9,428 nucleotides of DNA from Candidatus Stahliibacteriota bacterium (GCA_030592225.1 JAUVJT010000074.1:1-9428), one strand, 5' to 3'; positions 1 through 6,136 are shown, counted from the stretch's first letter. Translations and numbers: made by a program. Notes: generated by a model from the sequence alone, not told the origin.

Positions 1-354
1 CTTCATAAAGCCCCAATTGAAAAAAGCCTCTATTCTGTTGTTCCAGATTTTAACTGGATTTCTGACATCGTCAAAATAACCAGTAGTAACCTCACATTCT
101 AGAATTAAGGTGTCGTCTTCCCATAGTGAATCAATTACTTTTACGGAGAAAGTATCATAGCGACTCCAAGTAGTATTTGTGTCTTCGGGGTATTCCGGTT
201 CTCGCCGACCTGAATCATGCCTTTCATAGCACCACTCATATCCCAGCCCGAACGGGAAGTAGGTTTCGTCAAGATCTGTTTCTGTGAAGATATCACACCC
301 CGCAAAAAACGCAAACACCCCCACAACCAGAACACTAAGTTTCAAGTATTTCAT
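1..354 (-). CDS. Lipoprotein of unknown function, C-terminus outside window
   Basis: Reading the minus strand from the ATG at 354-352, the frame stays open for 118 codons to the window edge, so the C-terminal part is missing. The product starts MKYLKLSVLVVGVFAFFAGC: a short basic N-region, a hydrophobic stretch and a lipobox-like F-A-G-Cys20, which predicts a signal peptidase II lipoprotein. The residue after Cys is Asp, which in enterobacteria would favour retention in the inner membrane; whether that rule holds here is unknown. The mature part starts with a YFPFGLGYEWCYE stretch, of a kind often seen just after the signal in extracytoplasmic proteins of unknown function, followed by strand-like alternating sequence. 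A strong Shine-Dalgarno (GGAGGA, complement of 361-366) lies 6 bases before the ATG and a good promoter lies upstream. I cannot assign a function; the lipoprotein call is fairly safe. Confidence 0.8.
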   Translation of the reverse strand, partial: MKYLKLSVLVVGVFAFFAGCDIFTETDLDETYFPFGLGYEWCYERHDSGRREPEYPEDTNTTWSRYDTFSVKVIDSLWEDDTLILECEVTTGYFDDVRNPVKIWNNRIEAFFNWGFMK

Positions 355-374
355 ATCATCTCCTCCATATAGAT

Positions 375-402
375 ATATTAGGTCAAGATGAAGAGATGTC
401 AA
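375..402 (-). promoter_or_regulatory. Sigma70-like promoter for the leftward lipoprotein
   Basis: On the minus strand a perfect -35 TTGACA (402-397) is followed after 16 bases by TAATAT (380-375). Transcription would start near 368 and give a very short leader holding the GGAGGA ribosome site. A second TCTTGAC copy lies 16 bases further downstream (388-382), inside the spacer. It could be part of an operator or chance. Confidence 0.65.
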
Positions 403-425
403 GACGAGAGTATCAATCGTTATAA

Positions 426-453
426 TTGACACGGACGCTAACTCGGGTATATT
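426..453 (+). promoter_or_regulatory. Sigma70-like promoter for the secreted hydrolase
   Basis: TTGACA (426-431) and TATATT (448-453) are separated by 16 bases. The predicted start site near 460 leaves only about 16 bases before the GTG start at 476, including the GGAGG at 467-471. The -35 is 23 bases from the -35 of the divergent promoter. The imperfect palindrome TCAATCGTTATAATTGA (413-429, five-base arms) sits between the two and overlaps this -35, so a shared regulator is possible. Confidence 0.65.
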
Positions 454-475
454 CTCCTAAACCATTGGAGGCATT

Positions 476-1789
476 GTGAAGAAGATATTTGCTCTATCGT
501 TAATAATTTCATGCGCACTCGCGGCAGAGGCGATAGTTGATACCGCGTACTTCAATCTCAAGCTGGGCTACACGGTGGAGCTGCCGCCTGATTTTGATAC
601 GTCAAAGACCTATCCCCTTATTGTCGCCCTGCACGGGTATGGCGACAGGATGTCATCATACGTGGGTACGGCGCAGTCGTTTTGTCCCCAGGGCGCCATC
701 GGCCTTTACCCGGAGACCCCTTACCCTGTTGATCTTGAAGGCAACCTGGGCTGGGCGTGGTACATGCGGGGTAGTCCGGAGTTTCACCAGGCCACGGTGG
801 AGCAGAGCACCCGCTGGGTTCTGCAATGCATTGAGCAGGTCAAGCGGGACTATTCGGTTGATGAGGAAAAGGTTTTTCTGTACGGATTTTCCCAGGGCGG
901 GATGATGACCTACCAGGTGGGTGTGCAGTACCCTGAGCTTTTTCGCGGGCTTCTGCCTGCGGGCGGTTGGCTTGAGATTCCGGTGGACTCGGCCAATGCC
1001 CTGGACAGCGCGGTGTTCGGCCTTCCCATCCGCGCCCTGCACGGTTATTACGACGACGTTGTCAAATTTGAAGACGGCGAGACGGCGGTCACCATCCTTG
1101 CCGAACAGGGAGTGCCCGCCGAAATTATGCGTTACCCGACCAGGCATACCATAACCATGCAGATGATCGAGGACGCGCGCGATTTCATATACTGTCAGCT
1201 ATACGAGGGCAAGGTTCCCTCGCTTCCGGATCTCCTTTGGCCGGATGAAGAGCTTGAGCCGGTTGAGCACGCCGAATTCCTCAAGCAGGTGCTGTGTTCA
1301 GCCGAACCGGTTGCAGATATCGAGGCCGGGCTGCTGGAACTCTACGCTGAAGTTGAGTCTGACGAGGTGCGTAAACAGATAATCTACCTTCTGGGTGCAC
1401 GCCGCTGCGTGGGCGCGGAATTCATGCTGGCGCAAATCATGGTTGACGCACAACAATCCCAGGCGCTGCGTCAGGCTGCCCACTCCGCAGTCATCAAGCT
1501 TGGAACCCGGACCGCGTGGCAGGCTGCCGACAGAATCAAGAAGATTGTAGTAATTCAGGATGTGATTGAAGGCAGCCAGGCCCAGGTGCAAGGACTGCAG
1601 TCGGGAGACGCGATTATCTCCTATAACGGAAAGAAAATCAAGGTTTATCCCGATCTGCGCAAGGCCGTAGCGTCTGTCAAACCGGATAAGGAACAGGTAA
1701 AGATGGTCGTGGAACGGGATGGCAAGAAAGTAGTCGTCAAGCTGGCGCCGGGTACTATTGGCATACGGCTAGCGGAAGAGATACGTTAG
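476..1789 (+). CDS. Secreted alpha/beta hydrolase (esterase-like) with HEAT-like and PDZ domains
   Basis: The 437-residue product starts at a GTG preceded by GGAGG (467-471). Residues 1-19 are a signal peptide ending A-E-A. Residues ~22-240 form an alpha/beta hydrolase of the carboxylesterase/PHB-depolymerase-like type: oxyanion segment LHGYGD (52-57), nucleophile elbow GFSQGG with Ser139, probable acid Asp193 in the HGYYDDVV segment, and probable catalytic His224. An intact triad suggests an active ester hydrolase outside the cytoplasm; the substrate is unknown. Residues ~262-345 look like two HEAT-like alpha repeats (SDEVRKQIIYLLGAR, QALRQAAHSAVIKLG). Residues ~355-437 form a PDZ domain with the GLQSGDAIISYNG signature. 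Hydrolases of this type are usually single-domain proteins of about 220-300 residues, so the C-terminal half is an addition, probably for binding a partner. An alternative lipobox reading (I-I-S-Cys13) is possible but leaves a very short hydrophobic core. Confidence 0.85.
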   Translation: MKKIFALSLIISCALAAEAIVDTAYFNLKLGYTVELPPDFDTSKTYPLIVALHGYGDRMSSYVGTAQSFCPQGAIGLYPETPYPVDLEGNLGWAWYMRGSPEFHQATVEQSTRWVLQCIEQVKRDYSVDEEKVFLYGFSQGGMMTYQVGVQYPELFRGLLPAGGWLEIPVDSANALDSAVFGLPIRALHGYYDDVVKFEDGETAVTILAEQGVPAEIMRYPTRHTITMQMIEDARDFIYCQLYEGKVPSLPDLLWPDEELEPVEHAEFLKQVLCSAEPVADIEAGLLELYAEVESDEVRKQIIYLLGARRCVGAEFMLAQIMVDAQQSQALRQAAHSAVIKLGTRTAWQAADRIKKIVVIQDVIEGSQAQVQGLQSGDAIISYNGKKIKVYPDLRKAVASVKPDKEQVKMVVERDGKKVVVKLAPGTIGIRLAEEIR

Positions 1790-1810
1790 CATTCTAAGAT
1801 AAAAAGTGTC

Positions 1811-1849
1811 GGGTATTTGGGGTAGGAATATTTATACCCCTTATACCCC
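1811..1849 (+). promoter_or_regulatory. Two-part hairpin and tandem TTATACCCC repeat upstream of the OmpA-like gene promoter
   Basis: GGGTAT (1811-1816) can pair with ATACCC (1843-1848), and GGGGTA (1819-1824) with TACCCC (1835-1840). The two stems are separated by a symmetrical TT/TT mismatch, and the loop is 10 bases. The right half is also a perfect tandem direct repeat, TTATACCCC at 1832-1840 and 1841-1849, that abuts the -35 at 1850. It lies 22 bases after the hydrolase stop. It could be a weak terminator (no T-run follows directly), an operator at the next promoter, or both. Confidence 0.45.
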
Positions 1850-1878
1850 TTGACTTATTACGCTTTTTTGCCTATTAT
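1850..1878 (+). promoter_or_regulatory. Sigma70-like promoter for the OmpA-like gene
   Basis: TTGACT (1850-1855) and TATTAT (1873-1878) are separated by 17 bases, each with one mismatch to consensus. A start near 1885 would give a leader of about 97 bases before the GTG at 1982, longer than the hydrolase leader and able to fold (see 1894-1971). Confidence 0.7.
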
Positions 1879-1893
1879 GTATATAGCTGAATA

Positions 1894-1971
1894 CGGTTTT
1901 CAATTGTTTGGTCTTGCTTGGCCAATTGAGGTAACCGGTTATAGTGTTAAGAATTGAGATTCTGGACTTAA
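1894..1971 (+). promoter_or_regulatory. Structured 5' leader (stem-loops) of the OmpA-like mRNA
   Basis: A long stem-loop can form: CGGTT (1894-1898) with AACCG (1933-1937), then TCAATTG (1900-1906) with CAATTGA (1923-1929), around a 16-base loop. The right foot overlaps the perfect palindrome TAACCGGTTA (1932-1941). A second hairpin, AGAAT-TGAG-ATTCT (1950-1963), or alternatively TTAAG (1947-1951) with CTTAA (1967-1971), lies directly before the AGGAGG at 1971-1976. The leader of Escherichia coli ompA is known to carry stabilising stem-loops; a similar role here is an inference from position. Confidence 0.45.
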
Positions 1972-1981
1972 GGAGGAGCTT

Positions 1982-3607
1982 GTGAAGCGTGTAGCTCTGG
2001 TAGTTGTCATATCAGCTTTGTGGGTTTTTGTACAAGCCGCACCGATTGTTCCCGGAGGAGAAGGACTGGCCAGTGTCATTGATGCCGGCAACCAGGGATT
2101 GTATTCCTGGACTGTAGGTACTTCGTTTGCGGGAGATTACCACGGTGCGGAACATATGAATGATATGAATTTCAGAACCTGGGATAACTCTGTTTTTCGC
2201 ATTTTTGGTTCATGGGTTCCTTTTGAACCTTTAGAGGTTAGTGGGGCTGCCGGACTGGGTTATTCCTACCCGGTGCATACCGCGAGCGTCTCCCCATCGC
2301 TTGGCCCGTGGGATGTTCAGGTAGGAGCCAAATACACCTGGCCAATGGAGTTCTGGACGATAGGCGCTGACGGGCGTATCTTTTTGCCCACGCGCGCTGC
2401 TATTTTCGGGGGCCCGCGTTTCGGTGGGGCCGTGCGTCTGCTGGGCACAACCCGGATGGATGCCTACGCCTTCCATTTGAATCTGGGCACTCGCATGCTT
2501 GGCGATCCCGCATTGCTCATGGGAGTAGGAGCCGAGATCCGCTACCAGTTTCTCAATCCCTACCTTGAACTTACCGCCGAGTTCATGGCGGACTCGTTCC
2601 CGCTCAGGCTAACGCCCGGTCTCAGGGTGCTGACCAACGTAGGGATAAGCTTTTTCTGTGCGGCTGACTTCGGTCTTAATGCCGACGGGCAAAGTTTGGA
2701 TGCAGATGGAAATCCTTACGTCAACCAGACATCTGTAGGAATAGCTTACTCCCCGGACGGGCAGGTGGTAAAACGCAGGGCTTCCTTTATCGTTCAAGTA
2801 CGTGACGCCTCCACCGACCAGCCTATGTCCGCCCAGGTTACCATCGCTGAGCATTATCCCAGCGTTTTTGTGGTTTCCTCAAGCGGAGTGCGCCAGATTG
2901 ACGTGCAGAGTGGTCGGTACAAGGTCACGGTAAGCGCTCCGGGATATCTGCCCCATACATATTCCCTCAACTTCATTTCCCGCAGACCCACCAGACTCGT
3001 GGCTTCACTTGAACCCGATCGCACCGGTGGTCGCCTGATCATCAAAACCATTAACAGGCAGACCGGCGTCTCTATTCCCGGGGCTGTGGTGAGTGTTGCA
3101 GGCATTACACTTACTTCCAACGAATACGGTGAGGCACGCTTCAGTCTCCCTCCAGGTTCGTATGTCATAAATGCTCTAGCCCCCGGTTACCTGCCGCAGA
3201 GCGAGACGGTGGTGCTTTCGGCTAACATGCCGTTGGCGGTTACCATCTCGATGCTCAGTGGTAATGCCCACATCCGTATCTCAGGCATCTACTTCCCGAC
3301 TGCAAGCGCGGTGATTCCGGCTTCGTCCTATCATTCAATAGATGAGGCGGTGCGCCTGATTAACGGAAACTCCGATGTTCGCATCGAGATAGCCGGGCAC
3401 ACCGATTCCTATGGATCTGCGGAATCGAACCTGGCGCTTTCCCAGCGCAGGGCTGAGGCGGTTCGTGACTACCTGATCAGGGTGCATGGCATACCGGCGC
3501 GAAGACTCACAGCTCGCGGATACGGCGAAAGCGCGCCCATAGCATCCAACGCAGCCGAATCAGGCAGAGCGCAGAACCGTCGCGTGGAGCTTGTCGTTCT
3601 GCCCTGA
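1982..3607 (+). CDS. OmpA-family outer-membrane protein with two carboxypeptidase-regulatory/PEGA-like domains
   Basis: The 541-residue product starts at GTG with AGGAGG (1971-1976) five bases upstream. Residues 1-19 are a signal peptide (cleavage near V-Q-A). Residues ~25-262 are rich in Gly, aromatics and alternating strands (for example VGVGAEIRYQF-type stretches) and probably form a beta-barrel. Residues ~265-345 and ~350-425 look like two beta-sandwich domains of the carboxypeptidase-regulatory/PEGA kind: each has a short strand, a G-x-Y core (SGRYKVTVSAPGYLP, PGSYVINALAPGYLP) and a Leu/Val-rich end. Residues ~430-541 are an OmpA C-terminal domain with GHTDSYGS, LSQRRAEAV, RGYGES and NRRVE motifs. 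Asp475 and Arg490 match the spacing of the peptidoglycan-binding pair Asp271/Arg286 of E. coli OmpA. The protein should anchor the outer membrane to the cell wall. It has its own promoter and a folded leader. The barrel is inferred from composition; the OmpA domain is certain. Confidence 0.9.
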   Translation: MKRVALVVVISALWVFVQAAPIVPGGEGLASVIDAGNQGLYSWTVGTSFAGDYHGAEHMNDMNFRTWDNSVFRIFGSWVPFEPLEVSGAAGLGYSYPVHTASVSPSLGPWDVQVGAKYTWPMEFWTIGADGRIFLPTRAAIFGGPRFGGAVRLLGTTRMDAYAFHLNLGTRMLGDPALLMGVGAEIRYQFLNPYLELTAEFMADSFPLRLTPGLRVLTNVGISFFCAADFGLNADGQSLDADGNPYVNQTSVGIAYSPDGQVVKRRASFIVQVRDASTDQPMSAQVTIAEHYPSVFVVSSSGVRQIDVQSGRYKVTVSAPGYLPHTYSLNFISRRPTRLVASLEPDRTGGRLIIKTINRQTGVSIPGAVVSVAGITLTSNEYGEARFSLPPGSYVINALAPGYLPQSETVVLSANMPLAVTISMLSGNAHIRISGIYFPTASAVIPASSYHSIDEAVRLINGNSDVRIEIAGHTDSYGSAESNLALSQRRAEAVRDYLIRVHGIPARRLTARGYGESAPIASNAAESGRAQNRRVELVVLP

Positions 3608-3725
3608 CGGGTTAGAACGTCCTTTTAATCCACAATCCGCCAACAGGGGTAATGGTAAAGACGGGAAGGCGACGTTGGTCAATATGTTATGCAGCAATCA
3701 ATAGATGCAAACAGGTTGAGAGTAA

Positions 3726-4097
3726 ATGAACGATAAGGTCATATTAAAACCAGACGGTATACTCCACGTCATGATTATCGGCAAACAGACCGATGAAGAG
3801 GTGCATGGTTCTTCGGCAATTTCCGATTGTCTGATACGTGAGCGCAATCTTGAAAAAATCCGCTACCTGGTTGATTTCTCGCAGGCCGGTTCCATAACGC
3901 CTTCCGCACGTCAGGCATTGAAGGAGCGAATGAGAGTTATGGAACACCACGGTTCAATTGAGTATGCCGTCATTGGTGTTTCTCCGGCTGTAAGCGCCCT
4001 CATACAACTGTATATCAAGGCCGCAAAGACCAAATCACAGGTTCGTTTCTTTGCCAATGAGCAGGAGGCGGTTGGATGGTTGAAGTCGAGCAAGTAG
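3726..4097 (+). CDS. Small SpoIIAA/STAS-like protein
   Basis: The 123-residue product has no signal peptide or membrane segment and should be cytoplasmic. The order of elements fits the SpoIIAA-like/STAS fold: an N-terminal strand pair (VILKPDGILHVMIIGK), a helix, a buried strand ending in Asp (RYLVDFSQAG, 46-55), a long helix (SARQALKERMRVMEHH), the strand YAVIGVS, another helix, then VRFFANEQEAVGWLK, the 'F-x(n)-EA-x-WL' ending common in stand-alone SpoIIAA-like proteins. Such proteins are mostly uncharacterised; some STAS domains act in anti-sigma or lipid-binding roles, but no partner kinase or sigma factor is visible here. The ribosome site is weak (GGTTGAGAG before the ATG), unlike its neighbours. 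The 118 bases upstream show no clear promoter and only a weak 4-bp hairpin (GACG/CGTC, 3606-3621) followed by CTTTT, so readthrough from the OmpA-like gene is possible. Confidence 0.75.
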   Translation: MNDKVILKPDGILHVMIIGKQTDEEVHGSSAISDCLIRERNLEKIRYLVDFSQAGSITPSARQALKERMRVMEHHGSIEYAVIGVSPAVSALIQLYIKAAKTKSQVRFFANEQEAVGWLKSSK

Positions 4098-4171
4098 TTG
4101 AAATTGCGAAGGTTAATGGTTGAGCGCAGGGCTTTTGTATTTCCTGGACGTTCAGTTATTTAGAATCACTC

Positions 4172-4199
4172 TTGACAATCCTTAAGAATTGACTAATCT
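4172..4199 (+). promoter_or_regulatory. Sigma70-like promoter for the first paralogous lipoprotein
   Basis: A perfect TTGACA (4172-4177) is followed after 16 bases by TAATCT (4194-4199), which keeps the conserved T-A...T positions. The predicted start near 4206 gives a leader of about 58 bases with a strong AAGGAGA at 4252-4258. It holds a possible seven-codon ORF (4217-4240) with no clear ribosome site. Confidence 0.6.
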
Positions 4200-4263
4200 A
4201 GGGGTAGCAGAGTAGCATGGATGATAAAAGGCGGCTTTAAGTCGTGCAAAAAAGGAGAGATTT

Positions 4264-5085
4264 ATGAAAAAACTTCTGGTCCTCGCTGTGGTGGCGATGA
4301 TGTTCTTCGCCGCAGGATGCAGGGAACGCACCGTCTACATTGATGGTCCTGCAGTAGACAGCTTGATGGATAGTCTTACCATAACTGCTGAACCTGGTGA
4401 TACAAGCATCAGGTTTGTTATCCAGGGTATTCCTGATAGTTTGCCTCCGGGCTTCAATGGCGTCAATATCTATCTTGACACTACTGATATAAGCGCCGAT
4501 TCCGGTCAAAATATTGAATCGGAGCCAATTCATACGTTCATCAGTGACGGCGAGCACACCCACACCACTCTCACCAACGGCCAGGTGTATTACTATGCAG
4601 GCCGTGCCGACCTGACTGAGGATACGGTTTCGACCCTTGGCTTTGGCGGCAGATTCTACCCCCGTCCGTGGGGAGAAGGCTCCTACCTCGGTTACAATCC
4701 GGGGCAAGACTCGCTTGACTCTGCCCAGTGTCTCTTTTTTAATAGGGAAACCGGTGATGCAACACAGAATCCTTACACTCACACCGATGGCGATCTTTAT
4801 TTTGAACTTGAAGGCACTCAGATCGTCATGAAGCCAAAAGACACCACTGGTGCTGCCGGTGTTGCCTCTTCTGGATATGGTGAAGACAAGTGGCTGGATA
4901 CCCTCACCCAGCAAGCGCCTGAAAAGTATGAAACAAGTGTTCCACTGGAGCTGGGAAAGATCTATCATTTCAAGACGCACGATGCGTACTACGGTAAGCT
5001 GATGATTAATACGGTAGATACTCTTAATCTTGAGGTTAAGATAATCTATGCGTTTCAGACTGCTGACAGTGTAAAGAACTACTAA
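4264..5085 (+). CDS. Lipoprotein with Fn3-like domain and FGGRFYPRPWG motif (copy 1)
   Basis: The 273-residue product has a lipoprotein signal (MKK, hydrophobic stretch, A-A-G-Cys19) followed by Arg-Glu-Arg. Residues ~38-115 follow a fibronectin-III-like pattern (IRFVIQGIPDSLPPGFNGVNIYL, then HTTLTNGQVYYYAGRA). A conserved motif FGGRFYPRPWG (127-137) and SYLGYNP (140-146) follow. The C-terminal part (~155-266) is beta-rich and contains TDGDLYFELEG, GKIYHFKTHDAYYGKLMI and YAFQT, patterns shared with the next gene. The protein is probably anchored to the outer or inner membrane with its beta domains in the periplasm or at the surface; I know no function for this family. It starts at an ATG six bases after AAGGAGA, has its own promoter, and ends 19 bases before a strong terminator. 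It is the clear paralogue of the gene at 5266-6111. Confidence 0.85.
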   Translation: MKKLLVLAVVAMMFFAAGCRERTVYIDGPAVDSLMDSLTITAEPGDTSIRFVIQGIPDSLPPGFNGVNIYLDTTDISADSGQNIESEPIHTFISDGEHTHTTLTNGQVYYYAGRADLTEDTVSTLGFGGRFYPRPWGEGSYLGYNPGQDSLDSAQCLFFNRETGDATQNPYTHTDGDLYFELEGTQIVMKPKDTTGAAGVASSGYGEDKWLDTLTQQAPEKYETSVPLELGKIYHFKTHDAYYGKLMINTVDTLNLEVKIIYAFQTADSVKNY

Positions 5086-5104
5086 ACCTTCTGAATGGTT
5101 ATTC

Positions 5105-5136
5105 TACCCCGCACAGTTTGTGCGGGGTATTTTTTT
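5105..5136 (+). terminator. Intrinsic terminator after lipoprotein copy 1
   Basis: TACCCCGCAC (5105-5114) pairs perfectly with GTGCGGGGTA (5120-5129) around the loop AGTTT, giving a ten-base-pair GC-rich stem. Seven T residues (5130-5136) follow. It lies just upstream of the next promoter and should insulate the two paralogues. Confidence 0.93.
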
Positions 5137-5142
5137 ATCCGC

Positions 5143-5170
5143 TTGACAGGAGAGAAACATTAGTTATGCT
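5143..5170 (+). promoter_or_regulatory. Sigma70-like promoter for the second paralogous lipoprotein
   Basis: TTGACA (5143-5148) is followed after 16 bases by TATGCT (5165-5170). The -35 starts only seven bases after the T-run of the preceding terminator, so this gene is transcribed separately. The predicted start near 5177 gives a leader of about 89 bases. Confidence 0.65.
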
Positions 5171-5178
5171 ATGGTGTT

Positions 5179-5261
5179 GGGTGCAAAACACCCGCATGGA
5201 TTATGGAACTTAAAAACAGGTTCCTGAGAACGAGGTTCCCGGGAACCGACCTCAAAGGAGG
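5179..5261 (+). promoter_or_regulatory. Structured leader with mutually exclusive pairing at the ribosome site
   Basis: A first hairpin is GGGTG-CAAAA-CACCC (5179-5193). The perfect 14-base palindrome GGTTCCCGGGAACC is at 5234-5247. It is enclosed by GAGGT (5232-5236) and ACCTC (5249-5253), which can pair with each other in place of the palindrome's full stem. The same CCTC (5250-5253) can instead pair with GAGG (5258-5261) of the Shine-Dalgarno around the loop AAAG. GGTTCC also occurs at 5219-5224 and could compete for GGAACC (5242-5247). Together these look like alternative folds that expose or hide the ribosome site, but no known riboswitch class is recognised and no ligand can be named. 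Confidence 0.4.
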
Positions 5262-5265
5262 CGTA

Positions 5266-6111
5266 ATGAAGAAAATCCTGGTAGTCTTGGCCCTGGCAGC
5301 CTTTGTTGTTGGCTGTATTCCCAAGCCCCCTGACATTGAAGGCATAAAGGACCTTCTAGAGAAGGATCTTCAGGTGGTAGTTACTCCTGAAGACGACAGC
5401 GTTACCATAGAAATCACCGGTTTTCCTGCTGAATTGCCGGAAGGACTTGAAGGCATAAGCATCTACCTTTCTTCTACAGATACAATGGGTGGAGTACCGG
5501 GCAGCGAGCTTGGCGTGCCCATTGTTTCGGGACTCACTTCGGATACAATTCTTGGAGAGGCGGGACTAGCGAACGGCACCAAGTACTACTACGAAGGCCG
5601 CGGCGAGATAACAGGCGACACGATTTCAGAAATGGGCTTCGGCGGCAGATTCTACCCCCGGCCCTGGGGAGCTGGTTCCTACCTCGGTTATAATCCGGAG
5701 AGCGATCCTCCTGATCAACAGAATAACAACGCCCTTTTCTTTGAACGTGAGACTGGCCGCCCGTTTGAAAACCAGACTGCGAGTAGTGACGTAGATTTCT
5801 TCTTCTTCATGGAAGGTACTAACCTGTATATCACCAACGCTAAAGTGCTTGGAGGCACCGAGTTCAACGGGATTGAGCCTGCAGGCGTACACATTTCCAA
5901 CTGGCTTGATGTTCAGGATTCCTCTACTATCTACTCCGATACAGTTGAGCTTAAGGATGGACTGGTTTACCACTTTATGACTGCTGACGGTTACTACGGT
6001 AAGTTTGCAGTACAAGATATGGATATGCCCGCTTTCCTGGGTGAAGGAGACGCGATAACCGTTTACCTGCGCTACGCGTTCCAGACCAAAAAGCACATTG
6101 GTCACTACTGA
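5266..6111 (+). CDS. Lipoprotein with Fn3-like domain and FGGRFYPRPWG motif (copy 2)
   Basis: The start is the ATG at 5266, not the upstream in-frame ATG at 5203: AAAGGAGG (5254-5261) directly precedes it, and the protein then begins with a proper lipoprotein signal, MKKILVVLALAAFVVGC, with Cys17. This gives 281 residues. Residues ~36-112 are Fn3-like (TIEITGFPAELPEGLEGISIYL, ending LANGTKYYYEGRG), FGGRFYPRPWG is at 125-135 and SYLGYNP at 138-144. The C-terminal half has VDFFFFMEG, YHFMTADGYYGKFAV and YAFQT. It aligns with copy 1 along its whole length with scattered insertions, so the two arose by duplication of a complete gene. Both end in Tyr. The residue after the lipid Cys is Ile here and Arg in copy 1, which may change membrane sorting. 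The function is unknown. Confidence 0.87.
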   Translation: MKKILVVLALAAFVVGCIPKPPDIEGIKDLLEKDLQVVVTPEDDSVTIEITGFPAELPEGLEGISIYLSSTDTMGGVPGSELGVPIVSGLTSDTILGEAGLANGTKYYYEGRGEITGDTISEMGFGGRFYPRPWGAGSYLGYNPESDPPDQQNNNALFFERETGRPFENQTASSDVDFFFFMEGTNLYITNAKVLGGTEFNGIEPAGVHISNWLDVQDSSTIYSDTVELKDGLVYHFMTADGYYGKFAVQDMDMPAFLGEGDAITVYLRYAFQTKKHIGHY

Positions 6112-6136
6112 TTCCTGAATCGAGAAAATAACATCC

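Noticed and set aside
141..335. A 64-codon minus-strand frame within the leftmost gene.
   Set aside because: It is out of frame with the lipoprotein that starts at 354, which has a signal peptide, lipobox, ribosome site and promoter and stays open to the window edge.
476..514. Lipoprotein reading of the hydrolase signal (I-I-S-Cys13).
   Set aside because: The hydrophobic core before Cys13 would be only about nine residues, shorter than usual for signal peptidase II substrates, while a good A-E-A site for signal peptidase I follows at residue 19.
656..1147. A 163-codon open frame antisense to the hydrolase.
   Set aside because: It lies wholly within the hydrolase domain with its intact catalytic motifs; its protein is Arg/His-rich without a domain and has no convincing ribosome site.
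3606..3626. Possible terminator after the OmpA-like gene.
   Set aside because: The stem is only four base pairs (GACG/CGTC) with an eight-base loop and a T-run of four; too weak to call.
4237..4980. A 247-codon open frame on the minus strand, antisense to lipoprotein copy 1.
   Set aside because: The plus-strand protein has a lipoprotein signal, ribosome site, promoter, terminator and a paralogue. The antisense frame has no recognisable domain, and the matching frame opposite copy 2 is broken differently, as expected of a shadow.
5203..5265. Upstream in-frame ATG extending lipoprotein copy 2 by 21 residues.
   Set aside because: The extension is basic and would bury the lipoprotein signal inside the protein; the strong AAAGGAGG precedes the ATG at 5266 instead.
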